Shown piece after piece: positions 33,157 through 42,537 of a DNA stretch of 64,000 nucleotides. The translations under genes were made by a program, and so were the position numbers. Within the stretch, counting starts at the first letter, position 1. Each line of letters begins with the position of its first letter. Origin of the DNA: CALINF01 sp039980455 (GTDB lineage: Bacteria > Pseudomonadota > Gammaproteobacteria > Pseudomonadales > Halieaceae); NCBI GenBank assembly GCA_039980455.1, contig JBDXCG010000004.1, positions 806,001 to 870,000 on the forward strand, given 5' to 3'. The notes below the pieces were generated by a model. It was not told where the DNA came from, did no database searches, and was given only the letters and a program-made list of their open reading frames with translations.

Positions 33157-33483
33157 TTAGATGACTTCCTGCACAAATTCAGTGAGCTGGGTTTTAGACA
33201 ACGCACCTACCTTTGTTGCTTCTGCATTGCCACCTTTGAATACGATTAGAGTGGGAATACCGCGGATACCAAACTTTTGCGGGATGTCCGGATTGGCATC
33301 TACATCCACTTTACAAATTTTCAGTTTGCCCTCGAACTCAGCCGCGAGTTCGTCCAGAACAGGAGCAATCATCTTGCAGGGGCCACACCACTCGGCCCAG
33401 AAATCTACCAGCACTGGCAGATCAGAATTTAGTACTTCGTTATCAAATGTGGCATCGCCAACGTGCACGATTTGGTCGCTCAT
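33157..33483 (-). CDS. trxA: Thioredoxin 1
   Basis: A 108-residue thioredoxin with the redox motif WCGPC (about residue 32), DFWAEWCGPCKMIAP, the cis-Pro segment GIRGIPTLIVF and the buried DVD. The start at 33483 (MSDQIVHVGD) is chosen because it gives the usual length and follows GGAGAAAACC; an upstream GTG/ATG-type start would add 17 atypical residues. It reduces cytosolic disulfides. The trxA-rho pairing is conserved. Confidence 0.96.
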   Translation of the reverse strand: MSDQIVHVGDATFDNEVLNSDLPVLVDFWAEWCGPCKMIAPVLDELAAEFEGKLKICKVDVDANPDIPQKFGIRGIPTLIVFKGGNAEATKVGALSKTQLTEFVQEVI

Positions 33484-33724
33484 GGTTTTCTCCGTTACTT
33501 TGCGGGTGGATACCCAGCATATTGCGAGGGGCAATCATACCACTGCGGTAGCACGGGACAACGGCTGTGACATAGTTTTTCGCTCTGACGATAGACGTAT
33601 TCGCTATATTGTTAACCGCTTTTCCACGAGCCAAGCCTCTTTTGAACACGTACACTGCGCAAGGAGTTTTGGACCCTGCTCCTGTTTAGTCAGTTGTTCA
33701 CCCCCACGAGCCGGAGATTGAATC

Positions 33725-35887
33725 GTGCGCCTCAAACAAATCGTAATACTCACCGTGGTAATTGCCGTAGTGGCTGCCTTTTTCCTGCTGGATCTGGGTC
33801 GGTTCCTCCAGCTGGACACAGTGAAGTCCAGTCTGGACGACCTGGCACTGTGGCGAGACCAAAACACACTGCTGGCCGCAATATCGTTCTTGGCGATATA
33901 CATTGTGGTCACCGCGTTCTCGCTACCTGGCGCAGCAATCATGACATTAGCCGGCGGTGCGCTATTTGGTTTCTGGACCGGTCTGATATTGGTGTCGTTT
34001 GCCAGCAGTATCGGCGCTACGTTAGCAATGCTGGTGTCACGCGCCCTGTTGCGAGACTGGGTTCAGAGTCGGTTCGCTCGTCAGCTGCGCGCCGTCAACG
34101 AGGGCTTCGAAAAAGATGGCGCCTTCTATCTATTTTCTCTACGACTGGTACCGCTGTTTCCATTCTTCGTTATCAATTTGTTGATGGGGCTATTGCCAAT
34201 TGGTGCGCGACGCTTCTACTGGGTTTCACAACTGGGCATGTTGCCGGCAACGGCCGTGTACGTTAACGCGGGTACGCAACTGGGTGCGCTGGATGGTCTG
34301 GCGGGGATAGTCTCGCCCGGTTTGCTGGGATCATTTGTGCTGTTGGCAGCCTTTCCATTCGTAGCCAGAGGCATTTTGGATTATCTGCGCCAGCGTCGCT
34401 CACTGGAGGCGTACCGCAAACCTGCTAGCTTCGATACCAATATGGTCGTTATTGGCGCGGGTTCTGCAGGCCTGGTGGCTTCTTTGATCGCGGCAACGGT
34501 GAAAGCAAAGGTCACACTGGTAGAGCGGCATAAAATGGGGGGTGACTGCCTCAATACCGGGTGTGTACCCAGCAAGGCCATCATTCGCTCGGCGCGCGTT
34601 GCAGACTATGCACGGCGTGCCAACGAGTTCGGGCTTGGTACGATGGATGTGCAGGTCGACTTTCCGCGGGTAATGGAGCGTGTTCAGTCGGTCATAAAAA
34701 CGATTGAACCCCATGACTCTGTCGAGCGCTTCACTGGCCTGGGTGTGGATTGTGTTCAGGGTCAGGCGCACATCGTGTCGCCGTGGGAAGTGGAAGTTGA
34801 CGGTAAAACAATCACAACACGCAATATTGTTATAGCCAGTGGAGCCCGGGCGCGAGTGCCGTCAATTGATGGACTCCAACAGCTCGATTATCTCACTTCG
34901 GATACGTTGTGGGACATACGCGAAGCGCCGGACAGAATGATGGTGCTGGGCGCAGGTCCCATCGGTTGCGAGCTGGCGCAAGCTTTTGCCCGCCTGGGCA
35001 CGCGGGTAACCCTGGTAACCCATGCGCAGCGCATCATGCCTCGCGAAGACGAGGATGTGTCGGAGGAAGTGGCACGTGCATTTGCCCGTTCGGGTATCGA
35101 AGTACTCACCGGCTACGAACCCAAGCAATTTGGCAGGGGCGGTGATGGAGCGGATGAACAAAGCGGGAAAGCCGCACAGTTTGGTCTGTTTGACAGTGCG
35201 GAAGGGCAGCAACGTCTCGAGTTTGACCGCCTCCTGCTTGCCGTAGGGCGCACACCAAACTCAGAGGGCCTGGGGTTGGATGAGTTGGGCGTTGCGGTTA
35301 ACCCCGGCGGCACGATTGCAGTAGATGATTACCTGCGGACCAGCATTCCTACAATATTTGCCTGTGGTGATATCGCCGGCCCCTATCAGTTTACCCATAT
35401 GGCGAGTCACCAGGCTTGGTTTGCGGCGGTCAACGCGCTATTTGGTCGATTCAGAAAGTTTCGCGTGGATTACTCGGTAGTGCCTTGGGCAACGTTCACA
35501 GATCCAGAGGTGTCGCGTGTCGGTTTAAATGAATCTGATGCCAAAGAGCAAGGCATTGCCTACGAAGTGACGCGCTATGATATTGACGATCTCGACCGCG
35601 CGATTGCCGACGGCGAGGCACACGGTTTTGTAAAAGTGCTTACTGTGTCTGGCAAGGATCGCATTTTGGGTGCAACGATAGTTGGCTATCACTCGGCAGA
35701 ACTCATTACGGAGTTTGTGCTGGCCATGAAACACGGGATTGGCCTCAACAAGATCCTGGGCACAATCCATATCTATCCAACGCTCAGTGAAAGCAATAAG
35801 TTTTTGGCGGGGGAATGGCGCAAAGCACGCAAGCCGGAAGGCTTATTGGCATGGGTGGAGCGTTATCATCGCTGGAATCGTGGCTAG
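33725..35887 (+). CDS. VTT (TVP38/DedA-like) membrane domain fused to a pyridine nucleotide-disulfide oxidoreductase
   Basis: A 720-residue two-part protein. Residues 1-230 are a membrane domain with about six helices and TVP38/VTT signatures (FSLPGAAIMTLAGGALFGFW, FSLRLVPLFPFFVINLLMG). From about residue 239 a mercuric reductase/lipoamide dehydrogenase-type flavoprotein follows: FAD motif VIGAGSAGL, redox disulfide GGDCLNTGCVPSK (about residues 275 and 280), NAD motif VLGAGPIGCELAQ, FAD motif FACGDIAG and C-terminal HIYPTLSES. There is no heavy-metal domain. GTG start at 33725. Such fusions exist in databases but the electron acceptor and role are unknown; a membrane-tethered quinone or thiol reductase is one possibility. 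Confidence 0.88.
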   Translation: MRLKQIVILTVVIAVVAAFFLLDLGRFLQLDTVKSSLDDLALWRDQNTLLAAISFLAIYIVVTAFSLPGAAIMTLAGGALFGFWTGLILVSFASSIGATLAMLVSRALLRDWVQSRFARQLRAVNEGFEKDGAFYLFSLRLVPLFPFFVINLLMGLLPIGARRFYWVSQLGMLPATAVYVNAGTQLGALDGLAGIVSPGLLGSFVLLAAFPFVARGILDYLRQRRSLEAYRKPASFDTNMVVIGAGSAGLVASLIAATVKAKVTLVERHKMGGDCLNTGCVPSKAIIRSARVADYARRANEFGLGTMDVQVDFPRVMERVQSVIKTIEPHDSVERFTGLGVDCVQGQAHIVSPWEVEVDGKTITTRNIVIASGARARVPSIDGLQQLDYLTSDTLWDIREAPDRMMVLGAGPIGCELAQAFARLGTRVTLVTHAQRIMPREDEDVSEEVARAFARSGIEVLTGYEPKQFGRGGDGADEQSGKAAQFGLFDSAEGQQRLEFDRLLLAVGRTPNSEGLGLDELGVAVNPGGTIAVDDYLRTSIPTIFACGDIAGPYQFTHMASHQAWFAAVNALFGRFRKFRVDYSVVPWATFTDPEVSRVGLNESDAKEQGIAYEVTRYDIDDLDRAIADGEAHGFVKVLTVSGKDRILGATIVGYHSAELITEFVLAMKHGIGLNKILGTIHIYPTLSESNKFLAGEWRKARKPEGLLAWVERYHRWNRG

Positions 35888-36158
35888 CTCTGAGACAGCT
35901 AATAACGAATCTGCGTGGCATGTGTATGTCTTGCGCTGTGCTGACGGTACGCTTTACACCGGTATAGCCACCGACGTATCACGCAGACTGCGCCAGCATA
36001 ATGGAGAACTCTCGGGCGGGCCCAAGTACACGCGCGGTCGCCGGCCCGTCACTCTGGTCTGGTCATGCAGAGAAAGCACGCGTAGTACTGCGCTCAAGCG
36101 CGAAGCGGCAATTAAGCGACTGTCCAGAGCAGATAAGCTCCAGCTGATCAGTCGCTAG
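35880..36158 (+). CDS. GIY-YIG nuclease superfamily protein (YhbQ-like)
   Basis: A 92-residue single-domain protein. The GIY-YIG core appears as WHVYVLRCADGTLYTGI, followed by RRLRQHNGE and the catalytic-type Glu in RESTRSTALKREAAIKRLSR. I choose the GTG at 35880, overlapping the flavoprotein stop by 8 bases, because an upstream ATG would lie deep within that gene. Related small proteins (YhbQ, UPF0213) are thought to process DNA. It converges with the ABC-F gene; the 3' ends overlap by 11 bases. Confidence 0.88.
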   Translation: MASSETANNESAWHVYVLRCADGTLYTGIATDVSRRLRQHNGELSGGPKYTRGRRPVTLVWSCRESTRSTALKREAAIKRLSRADKLQLISR

Positions 36159-38037
36159 TCAGTTCTTCCAGTTGCTGCTGTTGTTCCAGCCACTGCTCTT
36201 CCAGCGAATCACACAAGTTTTTCAGTTCGCCTTCTCGCTTCAGCAACCCAGCCAGTTCCTCCTTGCGTGATGCCTGATAGAGGTCGGCGTCGGCAAGTTG
36301 CTCCTGAAGAATGGTCAATTGCTGTTGCTGCTGATCAAGCTGGCGCTCAATAGTTGTTATCGCCTTTTTGATGGGACGCAGACGCTCACGCGTCGCGGCT
36401 GCCTGCTGGCGCTTTTCTTTGCGACTGTTATCGGTGGCAGCGCTCGTTCCCGCATCTGCATCGCGATAGCGCTTTAATACCCAGTTTTCATAGGCTCCCA
36501 GGTCATCGTTGTATTCTTCGACGCCGCCATCATGTACCAATAGCAGTGATTCCACGCTGTTGCGCAGCATATGGCGGTCGTGACTTACGAGCACAAGCGC
36601 GCCCTCGAAGCCCTGCAGCGCGACTTCCATGGCATGGCGCATATCCAGGTCGAGGTGGTTGGTAGGTTCGTCCAGAACTAATAGGTTGGGCCGTTGCCAG
36701 ACAACCAGTGCTAGCGCTAAACGCGCTTTTTCGCCTCCCGAGAAGGGTCGAATAGGTTGTGACGTTGCTTCCCCGCGGAAGTTGAAGCCGCCTAGAAAGT
36801 CGAGAATTTCCTGCTCCCGCGCATCGGGGCTTAATCTTTGTACATGCAGCAGTGCGCTGGCATCAAGATCCAGCACTTCGAGCTGCTGTTGGTCGAAGTA
36901 GCCAACGTGACAGTGTTCACCTGCCCGTCGCTGGCCTGCCAGTAAGGGTAGTTCTCCGATAAGCCCCTTGAGCAGGGTTGTTTTGCCCGCGCCATTGCGT
37001 CCTAACAATCCGATGCGATCGCCGGGTCGCAGAGTAAGTTCAACACGAGAGAGAACCGGTTGAGCCTGGTCGTATCCGAGTGAGGCGGCGTCCAGTGTCA
37101 TCAGTGGGTCGCTGCTACGTCCTGGCTTTAAAAACGCAAAGTCAAAGGGTGAGTCGACGTGGGCTGGCGCCACTTGTTGCATTCTCTCTAGCTCTTTGAG
37201 GCGGCTCTGGGCCTGTTTTGCCTTGCTTTCCTTGTACCGAAAGCGGCGGACAAAGTCCTCGATGTCGGCCACTCGCCGCTGCTGCTTCTCGAACAGAGCC
37301 TGTTGATTGGCCAGGCGCTCGGCCCGTTGCAGCTCGAAATCGGAGTAGTTGCCCTTGTAGGTATGCAACTGGCAGTGCTCGATGTGCATGACCCGCTCGC
37401 ACGTAGCATCTATGAAGTCCCTGTCATGAGAGATCATTACCAATGTGCCCGGATAAGATCGCAACCACTCCTGTAGCCACAGTGTGGCGTCCAGATCGAG
37501 GTGGTTGGTTGGTTCGTCAAGCAACATGACATCAGACGGCGTCATAAGCGCGCGCGCCAAATTTAGCCTAATCCGCCAGCCACCAGAAAAGTCGCTAACA
37601 GGCTTTGCCCCAGCATCCGCTGCGAAGCCAAGCCCCTTCAGCAGACGCTCAATGCGGCGCTCGGCACTGTAGCCATCCATCTCCTCAAGGCGAGCATGTA
37701 GCGTGGCTGCGCCAGCAAAATCTCCTGCGCTTTCGCGCGCTGTCAGCTCGGCGCGCACTCGGGCCAGTTCATCATCCCCGCCCAGTACGTACTCGCTTGC
37801 GGGTAGCACGCTGGTGGATACTTCCTGTGCCATATGGGCGAGTCTGAGGTTGTTCATACCCTCAATGTCGCCGTGATCGGCTTGCAGCTGACCGAGTAAT
37901 AAGGCAAATAGACTGGACTTACCGCTGCCATTTGCGCCTATAAGGGCCAATCTCTGGCCAGGCTGCAGGGTGGTATTGGCCTGTTCCAGCAGCAGTTTAG
38001 CGCCGCGCCGAAGGCTGATATCGCGTAGTATGATCAT
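36148..38037 (-). CDS. ABC-F family ATPase, YheS-like
   Basis: A 629-residue soluble protein with two ABC domains. Domain 1: Walker A LIGANGSGKSS, signature VSDFSGGWRIRL, LLDEPTNHLD. Domain 2: Walker A LLGRNGAGKTT, signature FSGGEKARL, LVLDEPTNHLD. The inter-domain linker (about residues 245-300) holds the P-site tRNA interaction motif region, and the C-terminal 100 residues form a Gln/Glu/Lys-rich coiled coil. There are no membrane segments. ABC-F proteins act on ribosomes to rescue stalled synthesis. The start at 38037 (MIILRDISL) is the family start; 32 extra upstream residues are unlikely. Confidence 0.92.
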   Translation of the reverse strand: MIILRDISLRRGAKLLLEQANTTLQPGQRLALIGANGSGKSSLFALLLGQLQADHGDIEGMNNLRLAHMAQEVSTSVLPASEYVLGGDDELARVRAELTARESAGDFAGAATLHARLEEMDGYSAERRIERLLKGLGFAADAGAKPVSDFSGGWRIRLNLARALMTPSDVMLLDEPTNHLDLDATLWLQEWLRSYPGTLVMISHDRDFIDATCERVMHIEHCQLHTYKGNYSDFELQRAERLANQQALFEKQQRRVADIEDFVRRFRYKESKAKQAQSRLKELERMQQVAPAHVDSPFDFAFLKPGRSSDPLMTLDAASLGYDQAQPVLSRVELTLRPGDRIGLLGRNGAGKTTLLKGLIGELPLLAGQRRAGEHCHVGYFDQQQLEVLDLDASALLHVQRLSPDAREQEILDFLGGFNFRGEATSQPIRPFSGGEKARLALALVVWQRPNLLVLDEPTNHLDLDMRHAMEVALQGFEGALVLVSHDRHMLRNSVESLLLVHDGGVEEYNDDLGAYENWVLKRYRDADAGTSAATDNSRKEKRQQAAATRERLRPIKKAITTIERQLDQQQQQLTILQEQLADADLYQASRKEELAGLLKREGELKNLCDSLEEQWLEQQQQLEELTSD

Positions 38038-38088
38038 CGGGTGCGAAGTGTACTCGCAGAGCCCGCCCCTCGCCAGAACAGGAGTAGT

Positions 38089-38568
38089 ATGAGTAATCCA
38101 CTGTGGGAGTTTGCCGTGGCCAGATACGCGCACGAATCTGTGGCCAGCGCCTGTTTACGGGCACAGGACGAGGCGGGCAGTGACGTGAACCTACTACTCT
38201 ACGCGGCCTGGTTGGCGGAGCAAGAATGTGAGCTGTGCCCACGGCGCCTGGCTGCCGTCGATGCGACGCTGCTTTCCTGGCGTACTCGCGTGATTGCGCC
38301 ACTAAGGCAGCTGCGGCGTGATTGGAAAGATCTGGCGGAGGTAGAGCCGCTAAGGCGCGAGATTAAGTCGCTGGAACTGCGGGCAGAGCAGCTAGAGGTT
38401 GAGAAACTGTGGGACGCGCATCTGGCAGCCCCGATACAACCCACTTCCGACGACAATCTGCGACGCAACTTACTGCTGGTGCTGGCATTAACGTGCTCGG
38501 ACAGGGCTCAACAAGAATCTGTGTGCGCACAGTTGGAAGCAGCGTTGGCCTATTCGTCTCCAAATTGA
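38089..38568 (+). CDS. TIGR02444 family protein
   Basis: A 159-residue cytosolic, helix-rich protein. It contains NPLWEFAVARYAHE, DVNLLLYAAWLAEQ and a WRTRVIAPLRQLRRDWK segment, matching the TIGR02444/DUF2390 family. Function is unknown. The ATG at 38089 follows CAGGAG. It diverges from the ABC-F gene with 51 bases between starts, an adjacency conserved in Pseudomonas and relatives. Confidence 0.85.
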   Translation: MSNPLWEFAVARYAHESVASACLRAQDEAGSDVNLLLYAAWLAEQECELCPRRLAAVDATLLSWRTRVIAPLRQLRRDWKDLAEVEPLRREIKSLELRAEQLEVEKLWDAHLAAPIQPTSDDNLRRNLLLVLALTCSDRAQQESVCAQLEAALAYSSPN

Positions 38569-38742
38569 CAGGGGTAGCGCGACGCTGCAGGCAATAGTAG
38601 TATGCGCGGGCTGTCGCAGGTTCTGCCGCTCACCTCATTTGATACGGTCAAACTACATTTGCCAATAGTGTCGCGGGGCCGAAGCATGAACCGCATGAAC
38701 CAGGTGTGATCTGCACCATAACCACATGATGGAAATTTATTT

Positions 38743-39504
38743 ATGAACAAACTGACTTTGCCGCTTGTCCTGATCTCGATGATCGGTCTTCAAGCTTGTA
38801 ATCAACAGGCGCAGGAAGCACCCGCTGCTGCCGCGCAGGAAGTGGCACTAGAAACCCCCGAGCAGCGCTTGAGCTACGGGATCGCCCTGGGTCTTGGCCA
38901 GCGAATGGTCGCCGATGGTATGAACATGGACGTAGACGCTTTTGCAGCGGGTATGCGTGATGCTGTTGAAGGTAAGGAGCCACGCCTGACACAGGAGCAG
39001 ATCACTGCAGAGATGATGGCTTTCCAGGAGAAAGCAGAAGCCGAGCAGGCTGCAAACCAAGCTGCGCTTGCGGAAGCAAACGTTGCTGCAGCAGAAGCCT
39101 TTCTGGCAGAGAATGCTGCGCGCGAGGGCGTCACTGTCACTGAGTCCGGGCTTCAGTATGAAGTTCTAGAAGCAGCTGAAGGCCCGATGCCTGGCGCCGA
39201 TGATACCGTTGAAGTGCACTATCGCGGTACGCTGGTCGATGGAACCGAGTTCGATTCATCCTATGGCCGTGGCCAGACAGTTGAGTTTGGCGTTGGTCAG
39301 GTGATTGCAGGTTGGACAGAGGCCCTGCAGTTAATGCCTATGGGCTCCAAGTGGAAGTTGGTTATTCCGCCTGAGCTGGCTTACGGTAGTGCCGGTGCTG
39401 GTCAAATGATCGGACCTAACGCTGCGCTGATCTTTGAGGTTGAGTTGATCTCTATCCCGAGCCAGCAGGCAGAGGATGCAGCTGAGGAAGCAGCCGAAGG
39501 CTAA
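38743..39504 (+). CDS. FKBP-type peptidyl-prolyl isomerase, lipoprotein (FkpA/Mip-like)
   Basis: A 253-residue exported protein. The lipobox LQACNQQ gives Cys19 as the lipidation site. An Ala/Glu-rich helical dimerisation domain follows (residues 35-125: RLSYGIALGLGQRMVADG, AAAEAFLAENAAREG), then an FKBP domain (DTVEVHYRGTLVDGTEFDSS, GVIAGWTEAL-like VGQVIAGWTEALQLMPMGSK). Such proteins catalyse proline isomerisation during folding in the periplasm. A short acidic tail ends the chain. It converges with rsd, with 3 bases between stops. Confidence 0.92.
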   Translation: MNKLTLPLVLISMIGLQACNQQAQEAPAAAAQEVALETPEQRLSYGIALGLGQRMVADGMNMDVDAFAAGMRDAVEGKEPRLTQEQITAEMMAFQEKAEAEQAANQAALAEANVAAAEAFLAENAAREGVTVTESGLQYEVLEAAEGPMPGADDTVEVHYRGTLVDGTEFDSSYGRGQTVEFGVGQVIAGWTEALQLMPMGSKWKLVIPPELAYGSAGAGQMIGPNAALIFEVELISIPSQQAEDAAEEAAEG

Positions 39505-39507
39505 TTC

Positions 39508-39990
39508 CTAGCCGGGCGCCAGGTCTTCGGCCTGACGCCTGTGTGAGTTGTGAAGACCGGCGATAAGTCGGTCTTCCATCACAAACCGCGATTCCAGAAC
39601 TTCTCCCAGCGCGGAGAGATCACGTTCCAATGTCTCGGGATAATACTGTCCCGCTCCATACTTTTCTTCGTACGCCAGAATAACCTCGGTTGTGTCTCCG
39701 ATGGCCGGCATGACATTTGCCGCCAGATTGCCACTGCCATCTGCAAAAGACTCTGCTTCATCAAGCAGTTCATGAAACACCTCAAAGTGGCCAGCAGATA
39801 TGTAGTCCACCAGCAGGGAGCAAAGGTCTTTTTGGCGCTGCACAAGAGCGGCATCGGGGATGGCCGAGTCGTTCACCACGACAATCTCTGTGTAGCGGGT
39901 AAGCAGGGCTCTGCGCTCTTTCAACCAGCGCTGAAGTAGCTCATCAACGGCTTGAAATTGCTTGGCGGGGTCGCTGCGCCGGTGCGGCAT
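39508..39990 (-). CDS. rsd: Regulator of sigma D, Rsd/AlgQ family
   Basis: A 160-residue helical protein. It contains QAVDELLQRWLKERRALLT, RQKDLCSLLVDYISAGHFEVF and a C-terminal SRFVMEDRLIAGLH, all typical of the Rsd/AlgQ anti-sigma-70 family. Rsd binds region 4 of the housekeeping sigma factor in stationary phase; AlgQ of pseudomonads also affects alginate control. Its proximity to the FKBP and TIGR02444 genes matches the Pseudomonas layout. Confidence 0.92.
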   Translation of the reverse strand: MPHRRSDPAKQFQAVDELLQRWLKERRALLTRYTEIVVVNDSAIPDAALVQRQKDLCSLLVDYISAGHFEVFHELLDEAESFADGSGNLAANVMPAIGDTTEVILAYEEKYGAGQYYPETLERDLSALGEVLESRFVMEDRLIAGLHNSHRRQAEDLAPG

Positions 39991-40058
39991 GACTGGATGT
40001 CCACAATGATGAAAAATCCACTATAAGGCCAAGCGCAGGGCTCGGGCAAGGACAGCAG

Positions 40059-40640
40059 CTAACCAGGTTCTGTGGCCGCCACAAACTGCTGCAGCTCAGG
40101 ATAAAAGCGGGTGAAGGTATCATCGATGAGCGGGCGCAGTGGCGTCATCGCCTGTTCGATATTTTTCAGCGGATTGCCACGTTTGAAGCGGGTGCCCACG
40201 CGCTCTGCGCTGGCCGGCACCATCGACCAGTCATTGTAGCGGGTGAGGAGTTGATGTTGCGTCAGGCCGCCCAGCATGGCGCGCGATCTCTCGCTCAATG
40301 CGTGTTCATGCCGATGCAATACGTCAAGAACCTGTTCACTGAAAGCGCTTAAGGTATGTGGGCTGAACGCGTGCCATTGCTTGCTCAGAGAGTGATCAAA
40401 GCCCAGGTCGATGAGTATGCCGGCAAAGCGCCTTAGCGAAGCGGGAAACTCAGATCGCAGTTCGGCTACGTAGGGGTGCTGATCAGTAAATGCATCGATG
40501 GCTCTGTGCAACGCTATGCCGCGAGCCAGTTCCTGGTCCAGCGAGGGATCCAGCGCTCCGCGATAGTATTCCCCCTCTAGCGCGCCCACGACCAGCCCCG
40601 TTGTTGGCCAGGCCAAATGAAAGTGCGCCAGAAAGTTCAA
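40059..40640 (-). CDS. acpH: Acyl carrier protein phosphodiesterase (AcpH family)
   Basis: A 193-residue protein beginning MNFLAHFHLAWPTTGLVVG, with GIALHRAIDAFTDQHP and GILIDLGFDHSLSKQW, the histidine/aspartate-rich segments of the ACP phosphodiesterase (DUF479) family. It removes the 4'-phosphopantetheine arm from acyl carrier protein. It lies 12 bases downstream of gshA on the same strand. Confidence 0.88.
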   Translation of the reverse strand: MNFLAHFHLAWPTTGLVVGALEGEYYRGALDPSLDQELARGIALHRAIDAFTDQHPYVAELRSEFPASLRRFAGILIDLGFDHSLSKQWHAFSPHTLSAFSEQVLDVLHRHEHALSERSRAMLGGLTQHQLLTRYNDWSMVPASAERVGTRFKRGNPLKNIEQAMTPLRPLIDDTFTRFYPELQQFVAATEPG

Positions 40641-40652
40641 GCCAGACGACCG

Positions 40653-42239
40653 CTAAGGTGCCTTGTACTGCGCATAATAGTTCGCGAGATAAGCGGCGAA
40701 GCTCTCGTTATCTGCGGCCTCTACAGCGGCCTGCGCCTGCAACGAAGCTGCCGACTCCAGCTCCAGCCTTTTTTGGGTTTGTGCGTCCAATGAATGCGCA
40801 CGAAAATGGTCCGCCCATTGCAGTGAATAATTCATTGCCAGGCGGAAAAACGGGATGTCTTGCTCAGTCATTTCCCGCAGCACCCTGGCAGAGGGTGTTT
40901 TATCCGGATCGGCAACTTTGGTGAGCTGGTCTGCCAGCGTCAGCGTGTACTGATCTGTAGTGTGCGCGTCGTCTAGTGACTGAGCGATGTCGCGCATCTG
41001 CTCGAGCAGGCCTTCACCGAGCGCCTGCAGCGTATCTTCGCCCTCGCAGGTTTGCAGGGTCAGGCCGGGCTCCCGGCCTCGATTGACGACCGCAGCCATA
41101 TTGGCTGACTGAATTGCCTGCTCTGCATCATCGCAATCAGGGCTGTCGCTGAGTAGGCAGAACAGTAAAAACGTATCAAGAAAGCGGATTTGCTGCGCAT
41201 CCATTCCTACCGGCGCAAAGGGGCTTACGTCGACGCAACGTACTTCAATATATTCGATACCACCACGTTGAAGTGCGCTGAGTGGCGTTTCACCGGGTGC
41301 TGCTACCCGCTTGGGGCGGATGGGGCTATAAAATTCGTTTTCGATCTGCAGCAAGCTGTCGTTTAGTTGCTCGTACCCACCTTTTTCATCGCAAGGTATG
41401 TTGGCGTAGTCCGGGTGAGGCTGCATGATCGCCTCGGTCAGTGTCTCGACGTATTTGTCCAGATTGTTGTAGCAAACGTTGAGGCCTTTCTGTGCCGAGC
41501 TGTTGTAGCCCAGGTCGCCCATTCGCAATGCGGTGCCATAGGGCAGGTACAGGCTGCGCCCCTGCGAATCAAAAGATGCCAGACCATGATTGTCTTGCCC
41601 CCGTAAGAAGCTGGAACAGATCGCGGGTGAGGCGCCATACAGGTAGATAAGTAGCCACGAGTAGCGGCGAAAGTTGCGTATAAGCCCGAGGTAGCGCTCG
41701 GTGATAAAATCCTTGAGCTCTCCCGGCGAACCGGCTTCTTCCCAGGTAGTTCGCCAATAGTGTTCGGGCATTGAGAAGTTGTAGTGAATCCCGGCAATGG
41801 CTTGCATCATGCGGCCGTAGCGATGCCCCAACCCGCGCCGATAGACAGTTTTCATCTGGGCAACGTTGGAACTGCCGTATTGTGCTATCGGTATACCCGC
41901 GTCGCCGTCCACAACGCACGGCATGCTGGCGCCCCAGAGAATCTCGTCGCCAAGATGTTGGTATACGTAGCTGTGAACCTGCTCAAGCGTCTCCAGGCTG
42001 CTTTCGATACCCTGATCGACCGGGGTAATGAACTCAAGGAGAGCCTCGCTGTAATCGGTGGTAATAGAAGGGTGCGTTAGCGCTGACCCCAGCTCTCGCG
42101 GGTGCGGTGTCTGGGCAAGTTTGCCCGCGGGATCGATGCGCAGACATTCCTTTTCGATGCCGCGCTGTATGTGGGTAAGCAGCTCACGTTTGTCTACAGC
42201 CGTCAGGCTGGCCAGATTTTCTTGAAGCTTGCGTGACAC
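40653..42239 (-). CDS. gshA: Glutamate-cysteine ligase
   Basis: A 528-residue enzyme of the proteobacterial GshA type, catalysing the first step of glutathione synthesis. Signatures include RGIEKECLRIDPAGKLAQTP, DYSEALLEFITP, AGIHYNFSMPE, SSAQKGLNVCYNNLDKYV and YIEVRCVDVSPFAPVG. Length matches E. coli GshA. AGGAGA precedes the ATG. Divergent from the RND efflux pair. Confidence 0.96.
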   Translation of the reverse strand: MSRKLQENLASLTAVDKRELLTHIQRGIEKECLRIDPAGKLAQTPHPRELGSALTHPSITTDYSEALLEFITPVDQGIESSLETLEQVHSYVYQHLGDEILWGASMPCVVDGDAGIPIAQYGSSNVAQMKTVYRRGLGHRYGRMMQAIAGIHYNFSMPEHYWRTTWEEAGSPGELKDFITERYLGLIRNFRRYSWLLIYLYGASPAICSSFLRGQDNHGLASFDSQGRSLYLPYGTALRMGDLGYNSSAQKGLNVCYNNLDKYVETLTEAIMQPHPDYANIPCDEKGGYEQLNDSLLQIENEFYSPIRPKRVAAPGETPLSALQRGGIEYIEVRCVDVSPFAPVGMDAQQIRFLDTFLLFCLLSDSPDCDDAEQAIQSANMAAVVNRGREPGLTLQTCEGEDTLQALGEGLLEQMRDIAQSLDDAHTTDQYTLTLADQLTKVADPDKTPSARVLREMTEQDIPFFRLAMNYSLQWADHFRAHSLDAQTQKRLELESAASLQAQAAVEAADNESFAAYLANYYAQYKAP

Positions 42240-42537
42240 CTATCTCTCCTTCGACCAGGGTTGAAAGCGCACTGCACCGATAGGTGGGCTGCGCAAACGC
42301 CCGCAAGTGTAGCTTTGCCGGGCCGCTGAGTACAGGCAGTGCGGACGAGGCTTGCCGCGCTTTCATTTATTGAGGGCATGCGCTGCCACCGGCTTTATCG
42401 GAGTAAATTCGATCCTTTTCGGGCAATTTTGCGTAAGCAGAGGCATTATATGCGGGACATAATCCATGTTTTACAGTAAAGTCCCGCGCCGCTCGTCTGC
42501 CGTGAAAGGCAGGAAGGTATAGGCATTGGAGAATACG
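42240..42537. other. Divergent intergenic region gshA / RND efflux pair
   Basis: This stretch of 298 bases carries no credible gene. The only notable structure is a perfect inverted repeat at 42452-42487, described separately. Promoter boxes could not be assigned with confidence on either strand. Confidence 0.6.
42452..42487. repeat. Inverted repeat upstream of the RND operon
   Basis: GCGGGAC (42452-42458) and GTCCCGC (42481-42487) form a perfect 7-base inverted repeat around 22 bases. It lies about 50 bases before the adaptor gene start and could be a hairpin in the leader or a widely spaced operator. No regulator gene is adjacent. Confidence 0.4.

Noticed and set aside
33725..35887. Mercuric reductase (merA) identity for the flavoprotein
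   Set aside because: It has the core disulfide motif but lacks the N-terminal metal-binding domain and the C-terminal vicinal cysteines expected of MerA; no other mer genes are present.
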